Source: Chitinivibrionales bacterium (GTDB lineage: Bacteria > Fibrobacterota > Chitinivibrionia > Chitinivibrionales > FEN-1185). Taken from it: a DNA stretch of 64,000 nt. Positions 1 to 8,320 of the stretch are shown piece by piece (the stretch's first letter is position 1; every line of letters starts with the position of its first letter). The stretch covers positions 281,556 through 345,555 of the forward strand of contig DATJAL010000052.1 in the NCBI GenBank assembly GCA_035516255.1. Direction: 5' to 3'. The notes beneath the pieces are model-generated. The model was not told the origin of the DNA. It did not search any database and worked only from the letters and a program-made list of their open reading frames with translations. The position numbers and the translations under genes are program-made.

Positions 1-1
1 T

Positions 2-832
2 ATTGATTTGTACAAAGATCACGGCATCGACATCACCAAGGAACCGCTTGAGATCGCCGTGTGTTCGCAGCACAACAACGGCGGGCTTGCCGGAAATTTG
101 TGGTGGGAATCGCTCAATGTAAAGCACCTGTTCCCGGTAGGCGAAGTGAACGGCTCGCACGGCATTTACCGGCCGGGCGGATCCGCACTCAATTCCGGCC
201 AGGTGGCGGGCTTCCGCGCCGCTGAATATATTTCGCACCGGTATGACAAGAAGGAACTCAGCGAAAGCGCTGCCGCGGCTGAAGCGAAAAAAGTCATTGC
301 TCGACTTCTCGACTGGATTGAAAAAGGCAAGACTTCGAAAATAAAATGGCAGGAATCCCGCGCGGAATTCCAGGCGCGCATGACAAAGGCGGGCGCGCAT
401 ATCCGCAGCGCGGGCGGGCTGGCGAAGGCGCTCCCCGAGGCGAGGCGGCAATTTCAGGAGCTTTCCAAAAAGGGAAGCTCGTGCAGAACGCTCAAGGACG
501 CGGTTGAATCCCTGCGCAACCTGCAGCTGTGCTTTGCGCATGTGGCGTATCTCGACGCGGTGAAGTTCGCGGTGGACGGCGGCGTGGGCAGCAGGGGGTC
601 GGCAATTGTGCTTGACAAAAACGGTATTCCCGCGCACAAGGACCTGGGCCCCGAATGGAACTTTGCCCGGCAGGACGAGACTTTTCAGGACAAGGTGATG
701 GAAACCGATGTTGTTTCCGTCGACGACGCGACCTTCTCGCACCGGTGGGTGCCGCGCAGGCCCTTGCCGCAAGCCGACGCCTGGTTTGAAACGGCGTGGC
801 AGGCGTACCGTAATGGCGATATTTACAAATAA
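2..832 (+). CDS. FAD-dependent oxidoreductase, fumarate reductase/SDH flavoprotein type (5' truncated)
   Basis: Only the C-terminal ~277 residues are present; the frame is open to the left edge of the window, so the start lies outside. The segment HNNGGLAGN followed by a V-G-E-x-N-G-x-H-G stretch and GSALNSGQVAGFRAAEY matches the FAD-binding end of succinate dehydrogenase / fumarate reductase / L-aspartate oxidase type flavoproteins, where such Gly-rich motifs close the FAD domain. The rest is a helical C-terminal domain containing GSRGSAIVLD, like the family's 'SRG' segment. It lies upstream of KDPG aldolase and KDG kinase on the same strand, so a role in sugar-acid oxidation is possible, but the substrate cannot be read from the sequence. 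Confidence 0.7.
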   Translation: MDLYKDHGIDITKEPLEIAVCSQHNNGGLAGNLWWESLNVKHLFPVGEVNGSHGIYRPGGSALNSGQVAGFRAAEYISHRYDKKELSESAAAAEAKKVIARLLDWIEKGKTSKIKWQESRAEFQARMTKAGAHIRSAGGLAKALPEARRQFQELSKKGSSCRTLKDAVESLRNLQLCFAHVAYLDAVKFAVDGGVGSRGSAIVLDKNGIPAHKDLGPEWNFARQDETFQDKVMETDVVSVDDATFSHRWVPRRPLPQADAWFETAWQAYRNGDIYK

Positions 833-842
833 AACTAAAATC

Positions 843-938
843 TCACCGCAAAGGCGCAAGGAACGCAGAGTGAAACAGAGTAAAAAATAAAGGATAAAAA
901 TGTTACATATCTTTGCGTCCTTCGCGTCTTTGCGGTGA
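843..938. repeat. Dispersed inverted repeat (ACCGCAAAG...CTTTGCGGT type)
   Basis: A left arm at 843-870 and a right arm at 911-938 are near-perfect reverse complements of about 28 nt separated by about 40 nt. Related half-elements of the form 'cgcagagac..cgcagagaag' occur at 61525-61555 and 63941-63971, so this is a dispersed family of the kind common in environmental bacterial genomes. It lies just upstream of the KDPG aldolase and could form a large hairpin in the mRNA leader. Confidence 0.7.
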
Positions 939-965
939 ATCTTTTTCTACAAGCAAGGAGCAGCG

Positions 966-1613
966 ATGGACAAAGCCGAACTCTTCAAAAAATTCGAGCA
1001 GATGAAGGTCATCCCGGTCGTAAAAATAGACGACGCCGGCGACGCCGCACCCCTCGCGGACGCGTTTGTCAGGGGCGGCCTGCCCTGCGCCGAAATAACG
1101 TTCCGCACCGCTGCCGCCGCCGACGCCATAAGGAAAATGGCCTCGCGCAGGGACATGCTCGTGGGCGCGGGCACGGTGCTTTCGGTGGACACGGTAAAGA
1201 AGGCGCTCGACTGCGGCGCGGTGTTCGTCGTGGCGCCGGGGTTCAACCCCAAGGTTGTGGAATATTGCGTGAAGAACAACATACCGGTCACGCCCGGCGT
1301 TGCCACGCCCACCGAAATCGAGATGGGGCTCGACCTGGGCGTTGATGTTCTCAAATTCTTCCCGGCTGAGGCGATGGGCGGGCTCAAGACGCTCACCGCC
1401 ATCAGCGCGCCGTACGGAAAGGTGCGGTTCGTGCCCACCGGCGGCATCGACGAAAAAAATCTTGCGGCGTATCTTGGCTTTGCCAAGACCCTGTGCTGCG
1501 GGGGAACATGGATCGCAAAGGCTGACTTGATAAATGAAAAAAAGTTTGATCAGATAGCGGAAATAACGAAGCGGGCAGTGGAGATAGCGAAAGCTGCTGT
1601 AATAAAGAAATGA
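966..1613 (+). CDS. eda: 2-dehydro-3-deoxyphosphogluconate (KDPG) aldolase
   Basis: Class I aldolase that splits 2-keto-3-deoxy-6-phosphogluconate into pyruvate and glyceraldehyde-3-phosphate (also 4-hydroxy-2-oxoglutarate aldolase in many bacteria). The 215-residue length is normal for Eda. The catalytic Glu43 in AEITFRT, the phosphate/pyruvate-binding VGAGTV segment, Schiff-base Lys130 in VLKFFPAEAMGG and the VPTGGI phosphate loop are all present. ATG 966 follows AAGGAG with normal spacing. It is followed by a KDG kinase gene, so together they cover the last two steps of uronate/pectin-type catabolism, consistent with the GH105 and propeller locus further along. Confidence 0.95.
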   Translation: MDKAELFKKFEQMKVIPVVKIDDAGDAAPLADAFVRGGLPCAEITFRTAAAADAIRKMASRRDMLVGAGTVLSVDTVKKALDCGAVFVVAPGFNPKVVEYCVKNNIPVTPGVATPTEIEMGLDLGVDVLKFFPAEAMGGLKTLTAISAPYGKVRFVPTGGIDEKNLAAYLGFAKTLCCGGTWIAKADLINEKKFDQIAEITKRAVEIAKAAVIKK

Positions 1614-1688
1614 CGGTGTCATTCCCGCGAAAGCGGGAATCCATGTCTCTGTTGTTGACCGGACTCCCGCTTCTGCGGGAGTGACAAT
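1614..1688. repeat. Dispersed palindromic repeat (GTCATTCCCGCGAAAGCGGGAAT type)
   Basis: Two short palindromes in tandem, attcccgcgaaagcgggaat and ctcccgcttctgcgggag, are bracketed by gtcat and gtgac. A second copy of the same two-hairpin design lies at 54775-54848. It sits directly after the eda stop codon and could terminate or stabilise that transcript, but it has no clear T-tract. It belongs to a widespread class of extragenic palindromes. Confidence 0.75.
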
Positions 1689-1767
1689 AATTTTGGATCA
1701 GATTATAACGCAACTCGTTTATTCGTCAACTCGTCTACCCGTCAACATTTATAAAGGAGAATATGCA

Positions 1768-2865
1768 ATGCCCCTCACCATCAAACCAAAATCACAATGC
1801 AAATGGGACCAAGTTTCCCTCGGTGAAATCATGCTGCGCCTGGATCCCGGCGAAGGCCGCATAAAGTGCGCGCGCGAATTCAAGGTGTGGGAGGGCGGCG
1901 GCGAATACAACGTGGCGCGCGGGCTCAAGCGCTGCTTCGGCATGAACACCTCGGTGGTCACCGCGATCGCGGAGAACGACGTGGGATACCTTCTGCTCGA
2001 CCTGATTTACCAGGGCGGCGTTGACACATCGCACATCAAATGGGCGCCATTCGACGGCATCGGCCGCAATGTGCGCGTGGGGCTCAACTTTACCGAGCGC
2101 GGCTTCGGCGTGCGCGCGGCGCTCGGCGTGTCGGACCGCGGCAATACCGCCGCGTCCCAACTTAAAACGGGCGACATCGATTGGAACAAAATTTTCAAGG
2201 AAGAGGGCGCGCGATGGTTCCACTGCGGCGGCATCTTCGCCGCGCTTTCGTCCACAACGGCCGGCGTGGTGATCGAGGCGATGAAAGCGGCAAGGGCCGG
2301 CGGCACCGTGATCAGCTACGACCTTAACTTCAGGGAATCGCTGTGGAAATCCATCGGCGGCAAGGCGAAGTCGCGGGAGGTGAACGCCGAGATCGCGAAA
2401 TACGTTGACGTGATGATCGGCAACGAGGAGGACTTCACGGCCGCGCTCGGGTTCGAGGTGGAGGGCGTTGATGAAAACCTTTCGGGACTCGACCCGGCGA
2501 GCTTCAAGAAAATGATTGAAAAGGTCGTGAAGGAATACCCGAACTTCAAGGCGGTCGCCACTACGCTGCGCGACGCGAAGACCGCGTCGGTCAACGACTG
2601 GGCCGCCGTGCTCTGGTGCGACGGAAAATTCTTTGAGTCGAGAAAATACCCCGACCTTGCCATCTGCGACCGCATTGGCGGCGGCGACAGTTTTGCCTCG
2701 GGATGCATCTACGGGTTCCTTGCCGGCAAAGACCCGCAGTACTGCGTTGACTGCGGCGCGGCGCACGGCGCGCACGCCATGACCACGCCCGGAGATACCT
2801 CCACGGCGACGCTGAAGGAAGTGGAGAAGATAATGAGGGGCGGGAGCGCGAGGGTGCAGAGGTAA
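1768..2865 (+). CDS. kdgK: 2-keto-3-deoxygluconate kinase, PfkB family
   Basis: Predicted to phosphorylate 2-keto-3-deoxygluconate with ATP, supplying KDPG to the aldolase upstream. The 365-residue protein has PfkB/ribokinase features: N-terminal GEIMLRLDPGE, the substrate-lid segment GGGEYNVARGL, NEED in the nucleotide region, and the C-terminal signature DRIGGGDSFASG with the catalytic Asp. That GGGD form is typical of KdgK-like kinases. ATG 1768 is chosen because AAAGGAGA ends 7 nt upstream; in-frame codons further upstream lack a ribosome-binding site. A fructokinase-like specificity cannot be fully excluded, but the eda neighbour favours KDG. Confidence 0.85.
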   Translation: MPLTIKPKSQCKWDQVSLGEIMLRLDPGEGRIKCAREFKVWEGGGEYNVARGLKRCFGMNTSVVTAIAENDVGYLLLDLIYQGGVDTSHIKWAPFDGIGRNVRVGLNFTERGFGVRAALGVSDRGNTAASQLKTGDIDWNKIFKEEGARWFHCGGIFAALSSTTAGVVIEAMKAARAGGTVISYDLNFRESLWKSIGGKAKSREVNAEIAKYVDVMIGNEEDFTAALGFEVEGVDENLSGLDPASFKKMIEKVVKEYPNFKAVATTLRDAKTASVNDWAAVLWCDGKFFESRKYPDLAICDRIGGGDSFASGCIYGFLAGKDPQYCVDCGAAHGAHAMTTPGDTSTATLKEVEKIMRGGSARVQR

Positions 2866-2989
2866 GTGGGCAGAATTTAGGTAAAAAATATCTTTAATGA
2901 TTTGATATTAATGTGAAATCTCTTACTATGCGGAAGAAAATTTCCCTATTAGATATCTGAAAAATCTCTTATTTTTATATAAATATAGT

Positions 2990-3505
2990 ATGTCCCTCAA
3001 ACCCTTCCTCATCCTCGGCATCGGAAACCTGCTGCGCACCGACGACGGCGTGGGCGTCCATGTCGTCAACCTGCTCAACGATTCCGGAAAGCTTCCCGAC
3101 TTCGCCGAGGCCGTCGACGCGGAAACCAGCGGGCTCGACCTTCCCTCACTCCTTCAGGGACGCGAGCGGGTGATCGTGGTGGATGCGCTCGAAGCTGAGG
3201 AAGAGGAGCCGGGGAGCATATTCAGGTTTGATGCGCGCCGCCTCTCTTCATCCGCGCCCCATGCCGTTTCACTGCATGAAACGGGAATCGTCGAGGCGCT
3301 CCGGGCGCTCGAAGTGCTCGGCGAGAAGCCGGAAACGGAAATCATCGGCATTGTGCCCCATGATGCGGAATCCATGGGAATCGAACCCACGGAACCCGTG
3401 CTCGCCGCGATTCCAAAGGTACTTCGGCTGGTTTTTCAGGCCGTCTCCGATTACCAGAAATCCGACTCCGGAATCGCGATAGGCGAGGACGCGCCCCTGC
3501 AATGA
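2990..3505 (+). CDS. NiFe hydrogenase maturation endopeptidase (HyaD/HybD family, M52)
   Basis: Cytoplasmic protease that removes the C-terminal peptide of the hydrogenase large subunit after nickel insertion. The 171-residue protein begins with GIGNLLRTDDGVG, the family N-terminal signature; Asp19, Asp65 (in VIVVDALEA) and His96 (in SLHETG) match the three nickel-sensing ligands known from HybD. Its substrate is plausibly the large subunit at 4550, which still carries a 14-residue tail. The last four bases (ATGA) overlap the start of the small-subunit gene, so the two are translationally coupled. The 124-bp AT-rich spacer upstream presumably holds the operon promoter. Confidence 0.92.
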   Translation: MSLKPFLILGIGNLLRTDDGVGVHVVNLLNDSGKLPDFAEAVDAETSGLDLPSLLQGRERVIVVDALEAEEEEPGSIFRFDARRLSSSAPHAVSLHETGIVEALRALEVLGEKPETEIIGIVPHDAESMGIEPTEPVLAAIPKVLRLVFQAVSDYQKSDSGIAIGEDAPLQ

Positions 3506-4416
3506 ACAGGCGGGAATTCATCCGCATTATGGGCGGTGCCAGCGCGCTCCTTGCTTTTCCCGAGGTCATTCTCGCCGGCACCAAGCTCACGCTGGGAAAG
3601 GCCTCATCGCGCACCCCGGTAATATGGCTCCAGGGACAGTCGTGCTCCGGCGACTCGGTGTCGCTGCTCAACGCGGGCGACCCGGACATCGCCACGCTCG
3701 TCACCAACCGCATCAGCCTGCATTTCCACCAGACCCTTTCCACCGCCACGGGCGACACCGCCATAAACATCCTGCTTAAAACGCTTGACGAAGGAAAAAA
3801 AGACTACGTGCTCGTGGTGGAGGGCTCCATCCCGCAGAAATCGGCAACGTACTGCACCATCGGCGAGGTGAACGGCGCGCCGCGCGGCGTGAGGGAATGG
3901 GTGGCGCTGCTGGCGAAAAATGCGAAGGCCGTGGTCGCCGTGGGAACCTGCGCCGCCTACGGCTGCATTCCGGGCGCGGCGCTGCGGTCGGGCGGGGAGA
4001 ATCCCACGGGCGCGACATCGGTGTGGGGCGTTTTGCCCATTGCAAAGCGGATCAACATCCCGGGCTGCCCGGCGCACCCGGACTGGATCATCGGCAGCCT
4101 GGTCTATTTGATAATGGGGAAGCGGCTCAAGCTTGACGTGTACGGAAGGCCGCTAGCGTATTTCGGCAGGACGGTGCATGACAAATGCGAGCACCTTGCC
4201 GAGTATAAGAAAAACAAGTTCGCGCGTTCGTGGGGCGATGAGGGCTGCCTGTTCCAGCTCGGCTGCCTGGGCATCGACACCAACTGCGACATCCCCACGC
4301 GCAAATGGCTCGGCGTCAACTCGTGCACGGGCTGCGGCGCTGGATGCATCGGCTGCACCGAACCGGTGTTTCCGGATTACGGGGCCAGGGGACTGTTCCC
4401 GATGAAGAAGGCATAA
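3502..4416 (+). CDS. NiFe hydrogenase small subunit, Tat-exported, group 1-like
   Basis: Electron-transfer subunit of a periplasmic NiFe hydrogenase (304 aa). It starts with a twin-arginine signal (NRREFIRIMGG plus hydrophobic stretch, ending about residue 26). Iron-sulfur ligands are visible: proximal Cys48, Cys150 (GTCAAYGC) and Cys189 (IPGCPAHP); distal His226, Cys229, Cys249, Cys255; medial Cys262, Cys282, Cys285. The second proximal Cys of the usual CxxC is Asp51 (QSCSGDS), and an extra CTGC pair (275/278) sits just before the medial ligands. The protein ends at about residue 304 with no C-terminal membrane helix, so there is no sign of a cytochrome b anchor. A separated large subunit gene follows after 133 bp. 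Confidence 0.93.
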   Translation: MNRREFIRIMGGASALLAFPEVILAGTKLTLGKASSRTPVIWLQGQSCSGDSVSLLNAGDPDIATLVTNRISLHFHQTLSTATGDTAINILLKTLDEGKKDYVLVVEGSIPQKSATYCTIGEVNGAPRGVREWVALLAKNAKAVVAVGTCAAYGCIPGAALRSGGENPTGATSVWGVLPIAKRINIPGCPAHPDWIIGSLVYLIMGKRLKLDVYGRPLAYFGRTVHDKCEHLAEYKKNKFARSWGDEGCLFQLGCLGIDTNCDIPTRKWLGVNSCTGCGAGCIGCTEPVFPDYGARGLFPMKKA

Positions 4417-4549
4417 AATTCACCTCAGAGCCACTGAGAACTCAGAGAAAAAAACTGAGTGAATAGTGAAGAGTGCAGAGTGAAGAGAAATGAGAAGAAT
4501 GTTCTTGTTGACCGCTGACTGGTGACTGCTAACCGCTTAAAAAGGTACT

Positions 4550-6115
4550 ATGGCCAAAGTAGTCATAGATCCAATTTCCCGCATCGAAGGGCATTTGTCC
4601 GTCGAGCTCGAGATTGACGCCGGCAGGGTGAAGTCGGCGCGCACGCGCGGGGACATGTTCCGCGGCTTCGAGCAGATCCTGCTCGGCCGCAACCCGTTCG
4701 ACGCGGTGCAGATCGCGCAGCGGATCTGCGGCGTGTGCCCGGTGTCGCACGGCATCGAATCGGCGCGCTGCGTGGAGAACGCCTGCGGCGTTACTCCGAA
4801 CAAGAACGGAAGGCTGCTGCGCAACCTCGCGCTCGCGGGCAACTACCTGCAGTCGCACATCCTGCATTTCTACCATCTGGCCGCCCTCGATTTCGTCGAC
4901 ATCACCGCGATACTCAAGTATTCCGGCAGCGACGGCAAACTCAACTATGTCAAGGCCTGGGCGCAGAGCGAGCTCGCCGAGAAGAAATCCGGCATCGACG
5001 CATTGACCGCCTGTTCGCCGTTCCTGCCGCGTTACGAAGGCGGGCTCTACATCAAGGACACCGACCTGAACATCGCGGCGATCGCGCATTATGTCAAGGC
5101 ATTCGACATGCGCATGAAGGCGCACCGGCTCGTGGCCATTTTCGCGGGACGGATCCCGCACGCCATCGGGCTCGTGCCGGGCGGCATCACGAAAGTGCCC
5201 GACAAGGCCGCGCTCGCCGAGGCGGGACGGATCCTGGCGGAAATATCCGATTTTGTCAATAATGCCTATGTCCCGGACGTCGTTGCCGTGGCCAGGACGT
5301 TCCCGCAATACTGCGACGCGGGCCGGTTCGGTGATTTCCTTGCCTACGGCGAATTTCCCGACGGAAACGAGATCGCCGACCTTTATTTCCCGCGGGGCAT
5401 CGTGTCGGCCGGAAAAAAGGAGGCATTTGACGCCGCGAAAATCACGGAGCAGGTCCTGTATTCCCGGTATTCCTCTCCGTCAAACCTTCATCCCTCGCAG
5501 GGACAAACCGTGAGCCAACCCGAAAAAACCGGCGCCTATACATGGCTCAAGGCGCCACGGTATCTGGGCAGGCCCATGGAAGTGGGACCGCTGGCGCGCG
5601 TCATGGTGGCCTACCTTTCCGGCCATGCCGACATCAAGAGGGAAGTTGACGGCCTCGCGTCGGCGCTGGGAATCGGGCTTCCCCAGCTGCAGTCGGCGAT
5701 TGGGCGCCACGCGGCGCGGGCCATAGAAGCGAAGCTGCTGTGCAAAAAGATCCCGGGCTGGATCGACCAGCTTGACGCAGGCGACAAGCCGCGCAGCGAA
5801 TGCGCGATACCGGAAAGCGGCGAGGGCGCGGGCCTCGGCGAGGCCGCGCGCGGCGCGCTCGGCCACTGGATTTCCGTGAAGAACGGAACGATAGCGCGAT
5901 ACCAGTGTGTTGTGCCCACCACGTGGAACGCGTCGCCGCGCGACGACAACGGCACGCCCGGTCCCATGGAGCAGGCGCTCGTGGGCGCGCCGGTACTCGA
6001 CGATAAAAATCCCATCGAGCCGGCGCGGATCGTCCGCACCTTTGACCCGTGCCTCGCCTGCGCCATCCACAGCGTGAAGGCCGGCAAGGAGATCGCGGGG
6101 TACCGGGTATGCTGA
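4550..6115 (+). CDS. NiFe hydrogenase large (catalytic) subunit
   Basis: Carries the NiFe(CN)2CO active site for reversible H2 oxidation (521 aa). The RIEGH motif (Glu13), the L1 motif RICGVCPVSH (Cys60, Cys63) and the L2 motif DPCLACAIH (Cys501, Cys504, His507) are complete. A 14-residue tail after His507 would be removed by the endopeptidase encoded at 2990. It has no signal peptide and is expected to be exported together with the Tat-tagged small subunit. AAAAAGG lies a few bases before ATG 4550. The stop codon is embedded in the start of the next gene (ATGCTGA), directly coupling hydrogenase and barrel translation. The 133-bp spacer before it contains repeat-like CAGAG-rich sequence. Confidence 0.96.
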   Translation: MAKVVIDPISRIEGHLSVELEIDAGRVKSARTRGDMFRGFEQILLGRNPFDAVQIAQRICGVCPVSHGIESARCVENACGVTPNKNGRLLRNLALAGNYLQSHILHFYHLAALDFVDITAILKYSGSDGKLNYVKAWAQSELAEKKSGIDALTACSPFLPRYEGGLYIKDTDLNIAAIAHYVKAFDMRMKAHRLVAIFAGRIPHAIGLVPGGITKVPDKAALAEAGRILAEISDFVNNAYVPDVVAVARTFPQYCDAGRFGDFLAYGEFPDGNEIADLYFPRGIVSAGKKEAFDAAKITEQVLYSRYSSPSNLHPSQGQTVSQPEKTGAYTWLKAPRYLGRPMEVGPLARVMVAYLSGHADIKREVDGLASALGIGLPQLQSAIGRHAARAIEAKLLCKKIPGWIDQLDAGDKPRSECAIPESGEGAGLGEAARGALGHWISVKNGTIARYQCVVPTTWNASPRDDNGTPGPMEQALVGAPVLDDKNPIEPARIVRTFDPCLACAIHSVKAGKEIAGYRVC

Positions 6116-7416
6116 AAAACATGCTTTTCTCCCGCGGCCCTTTACGCACCGGAATCATCCTGTGCACGGTGCTGTCGCTGTTGGGCGCAACGGGCGTTTT
6201 CGCCCTGTCGCTTGACCTGTACCACGGCAACATCTATTATGCCCGCGACGACCGGGTCGACACGGTGTCCAGCGCAACGGCGCGGCGCAACAATTTCTAT
6301 GAAGACGTCGGCCTGACGCTCCGCAATCCCGGCGCCACCGGCATGTCGTTCTCGTCCGACGTGTGCATGACAAACGACAAGGCCTCCGGTTTCGCGAAGC
6401 AGTACGAGATACGGTCCACGAGCCTCGACTGGAACAACGACGCAACGGGCCTGGGCATGAGCCTCGGCCGCCAGTTCGTGAACACCTTTGCCCGCGATGC
6501 CGGATACGTTGACGGCCTCAGCTTTTCCTACGACGCTGGAAAGCTTTTCTCGCTTTCGGCGTTCGCCGGCACCGCCAATCCGTCCCGCTATTCCGACAGC
6601 ATTCTGAGCTTGGACCCGAAGGCGGCGACGGCCGGCTTCTACGGAAATTTACGTATTGTAAAGGGCACCATGCTGGGCCTCGGCGTCGCGGCCGACAAGC
6701 AGGACTCGGCGGCAGGAAGGTTGTACCGTTTCGCGGCGAGCGGGAGTTCCGACATCGCGCATACGGTCGAGGTGCGCGGCCACGCGCGCTTCGAGGCGAC
6801 AACGAAAACGCTGGACGACTATTACCTCTCGGCCCGCCTGATCCGCTGGGACATGGTACAGTTCGGCCTGCATGCCGCCGGCCGCGCCAGCCAGATCGAT
6901 TCGGTTGAATATTACGAGCGTATTTTCCTAAACCGCTATAACGAGGGCGGATTTTTTATCGGGTTATATCTTATGAAAAATTTATCGCTCTATGGCACGT
7001 ATTCGCTGCGGAATTTCGGAGAAGGCGCCGACCATCTTGCCGACTGCCGCATTCTGTTCGAGGGCCTGTCGGTGGTGCTCAATGCCAATACGGGCGTGCA
7101 CGGCACCATGTACGAGATCACTCCGGGATATACCTTTTCGTATGCGCAACTATTTGATCTCGGCGCAGCGTTCCAATATGATCAATACAAGACGGAGTTG
7201 TGGCCGGATTGGCGCAAGGCATACACGGCCGAGGTCTTCATGCGCTGGTTTGTGCCCTGGCTCACGCCGTTAGTGAGCCTTGTTCTCGAGCCGGAAGTGC
7301 AATATCTCTCGAACGATTATTACAAAAAAGACTTCAGGGTATTGTTCATGTCGCGTTTCAACTTTCACGGGTTCTGGCAATCGGGACAGAAACAGGTAGC
7401 GGAAAATGGGCAATAG
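6109..7416 (+). CDS. Outer-membrane beta-barrel protein, candidate porin of a porin-cytochrome conduit
   Basis: A 435-residue exported protein: N-terminal signal peptide ending about VFA, then alternating aromatic/polar strands with short turns (for example LYLMKNLSLYGTYSL), and no soluble catalytic motif. I cannot assign it to a named family by sequence alone. ATG 6109 overlaps the hydrogenase large-subunit stop by 7 bases, and its own stop overlaps or abuts the next cytochrome gene. In known porin-cytochrome complexes (MtrCAB, Geobacter OmbB-OmaB-OmcB) a barrel is encoded beside a periplasmic and a surface multiheme cytochrome; this barrel occupies the same place. It is shorter than MtrB, so fewer strands are expected. 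Confidence 0.75.
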   Translation: MLKNMLFSRGPLRTGIILCTVLSLLGATGVFALSLDLYHGNIYYARDDRVDTVSSATARRNNFYEDVGLTLRNPGATGMSFSSDVCMTNDKASGFAKQYEIRSTSLDWNNDATGLGMSLGRQFVNTFARDAGYVDGLSFSYDAGKLFSLSAFAGTANPSRYSDSILSLDPKAATAGFYGNLRIVKGTMLGLGVAADKQDSAAGRLYRFAASGSSDIAHTVEVRGHARFEATTKTLDDYYLSARLIRWDMVQFGLHAAGRASQIDSVEYYERIFLNRYNEGGFFIGLYLMKNLSLYGTYSLRNFGEGADHLADCRILFEGLSVVLNANTGVHGTMYEITPGYTFSYAQLFDLGAAFQYDQYKTELWPDWRKAYTAEVFMRWFVPWLTPLVSLVLEPEVQYLSNDYYKKDFRVLFMSRFNFHGFWQSGQKQVAENGQ

Positions 7417-8320
7417 GATGATGAGCCGTTCCCGGATAAAAACTTGCTGGTGCAATTCGCGATGGCTGTGCTTTTTACTGCTTGCGTTCGCCGCGCCGTC
7501 CGTGAATGCGCAGCTCAATGTGTTTTTTCCGGACACCATCAAGACCGACACCGTGACGATCACGCCTGCCGATTCTTTCGTGACTGCCGCAGACACAGGT
7601 ATCAATCACCGCGCCGGATGGGAGCTCGGGCCCGTGGGCATGCCGCACCGCGTCCACGAAAAATGGGGCGTCACGTGCATCACCTGCCACCACCGGAAAA
7701 ACAACGACGAGCGGATCAAGCAGTGCGCGCATTGCCACAAGGGAATCGCGGGCATGGAGAACCTTCACAACAAATGCGGGCAGTGCCACCTTTACCGCGC
7801 CATGGACATGACCTGCTCCAAGTGCCATTCGGTCCCGCAAAAAACCATGGGCGGCCAGCTCAAGAAAATAAAGTTCTCTCATGTAAAACACTATGCCCGG
7901 CAGAAGGACTGCAAGTTCTGCCACGGCGAGCCGCCGCGCCAGGCATGGCTTTCGGGCAACAACTATCCCGCGATGAAAACATGCCTCACGTGCCACGACG
8001 ACCGCAAATCCTCGGGACAGTGCGCGGTGTGCCACAACGATGTCGCGCAGCTCAAGCCCGCGTCGCACGACTACCGCTGGGTGGGGCGCTACGGCCACGG
8101 CCTCGAGGCCAACTACAACAAACAGGAATGCCTGCAGTGCCACGCGAAGCGGGAATGCGACCAGTGCCACCTCGGCCAGACCTCGTGCCGCGTCCACCCG
8201 CCCGGATACCGGTATACGCACGGGCTTGACGTGAGGATGGGAATTGTCAACTGCGCCATGTGCCATGACACGAGACAATCGTGCAGCAAATGCCACGAGA
8301 ACAGGTATGGGATACAATGA
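7406..8320 (+). CDS. Periplasmic multiheme cytochrome c (11 heme motifs)
   Basis: A 304-residue protein with a signal peptide cleaved about SVNA-Q and eleven CxxCH heme c motifs (CITCH, CAHCH, CGQCH, CSKCH, CKFCH, CLTCH, CAVCH, CLQCH, CDQCH, CAMCH, CSKCH), roughly one per 25 residues. The first segment (HRVHEKWGVTCITCHH) resembles class III / cytochrome c7 folds, in which distal His ligands precede the CxxCH. It has no lipobox, so it should be soluble or lie inside the barrel, relaying electrons between the hydrogenase small subunit and the outer cytochrome. ATG 7406 overlaps the barrel stop; ATG 7418 is an equally possible start. No CxxCK is present, arguing against a nitrite reductase. Confidence 0.92.
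   Translation: MGNRMMSRSRIKTCWCNSRWLCFLLLAFAAPSVNAQLNVFFPDTIKTDTVTITPADSFVTAADTGINHRAGWELGPVGMPHRVHEKWGVTCITCHHRKNNDERIKQCAHCHKGIAGMENLHNKCGQCHLYRAMDMTCSKCHSVPQKTMGGQLKKIKFSHVKHYARQKDCKFCHGEPPRQAWLSGNNYPAMKTCLTCHDDRKSSGQCAVCHNDVAQLKPASHDYRWVGRYGHGLEANYNKQECLQCHAKRECDQCHLGQTSCRVHPPGYRYTHGLDVRMGIVNCAMCHDTRQSCSKCHENRYGIQ

Noticed and set aside
1792..2775. 327-codon minus-strand frame opposite the KDG kinase
   Set aside because: Shadow of the kinase; low-complexity Arg/Ala/Val/His content and no start context.
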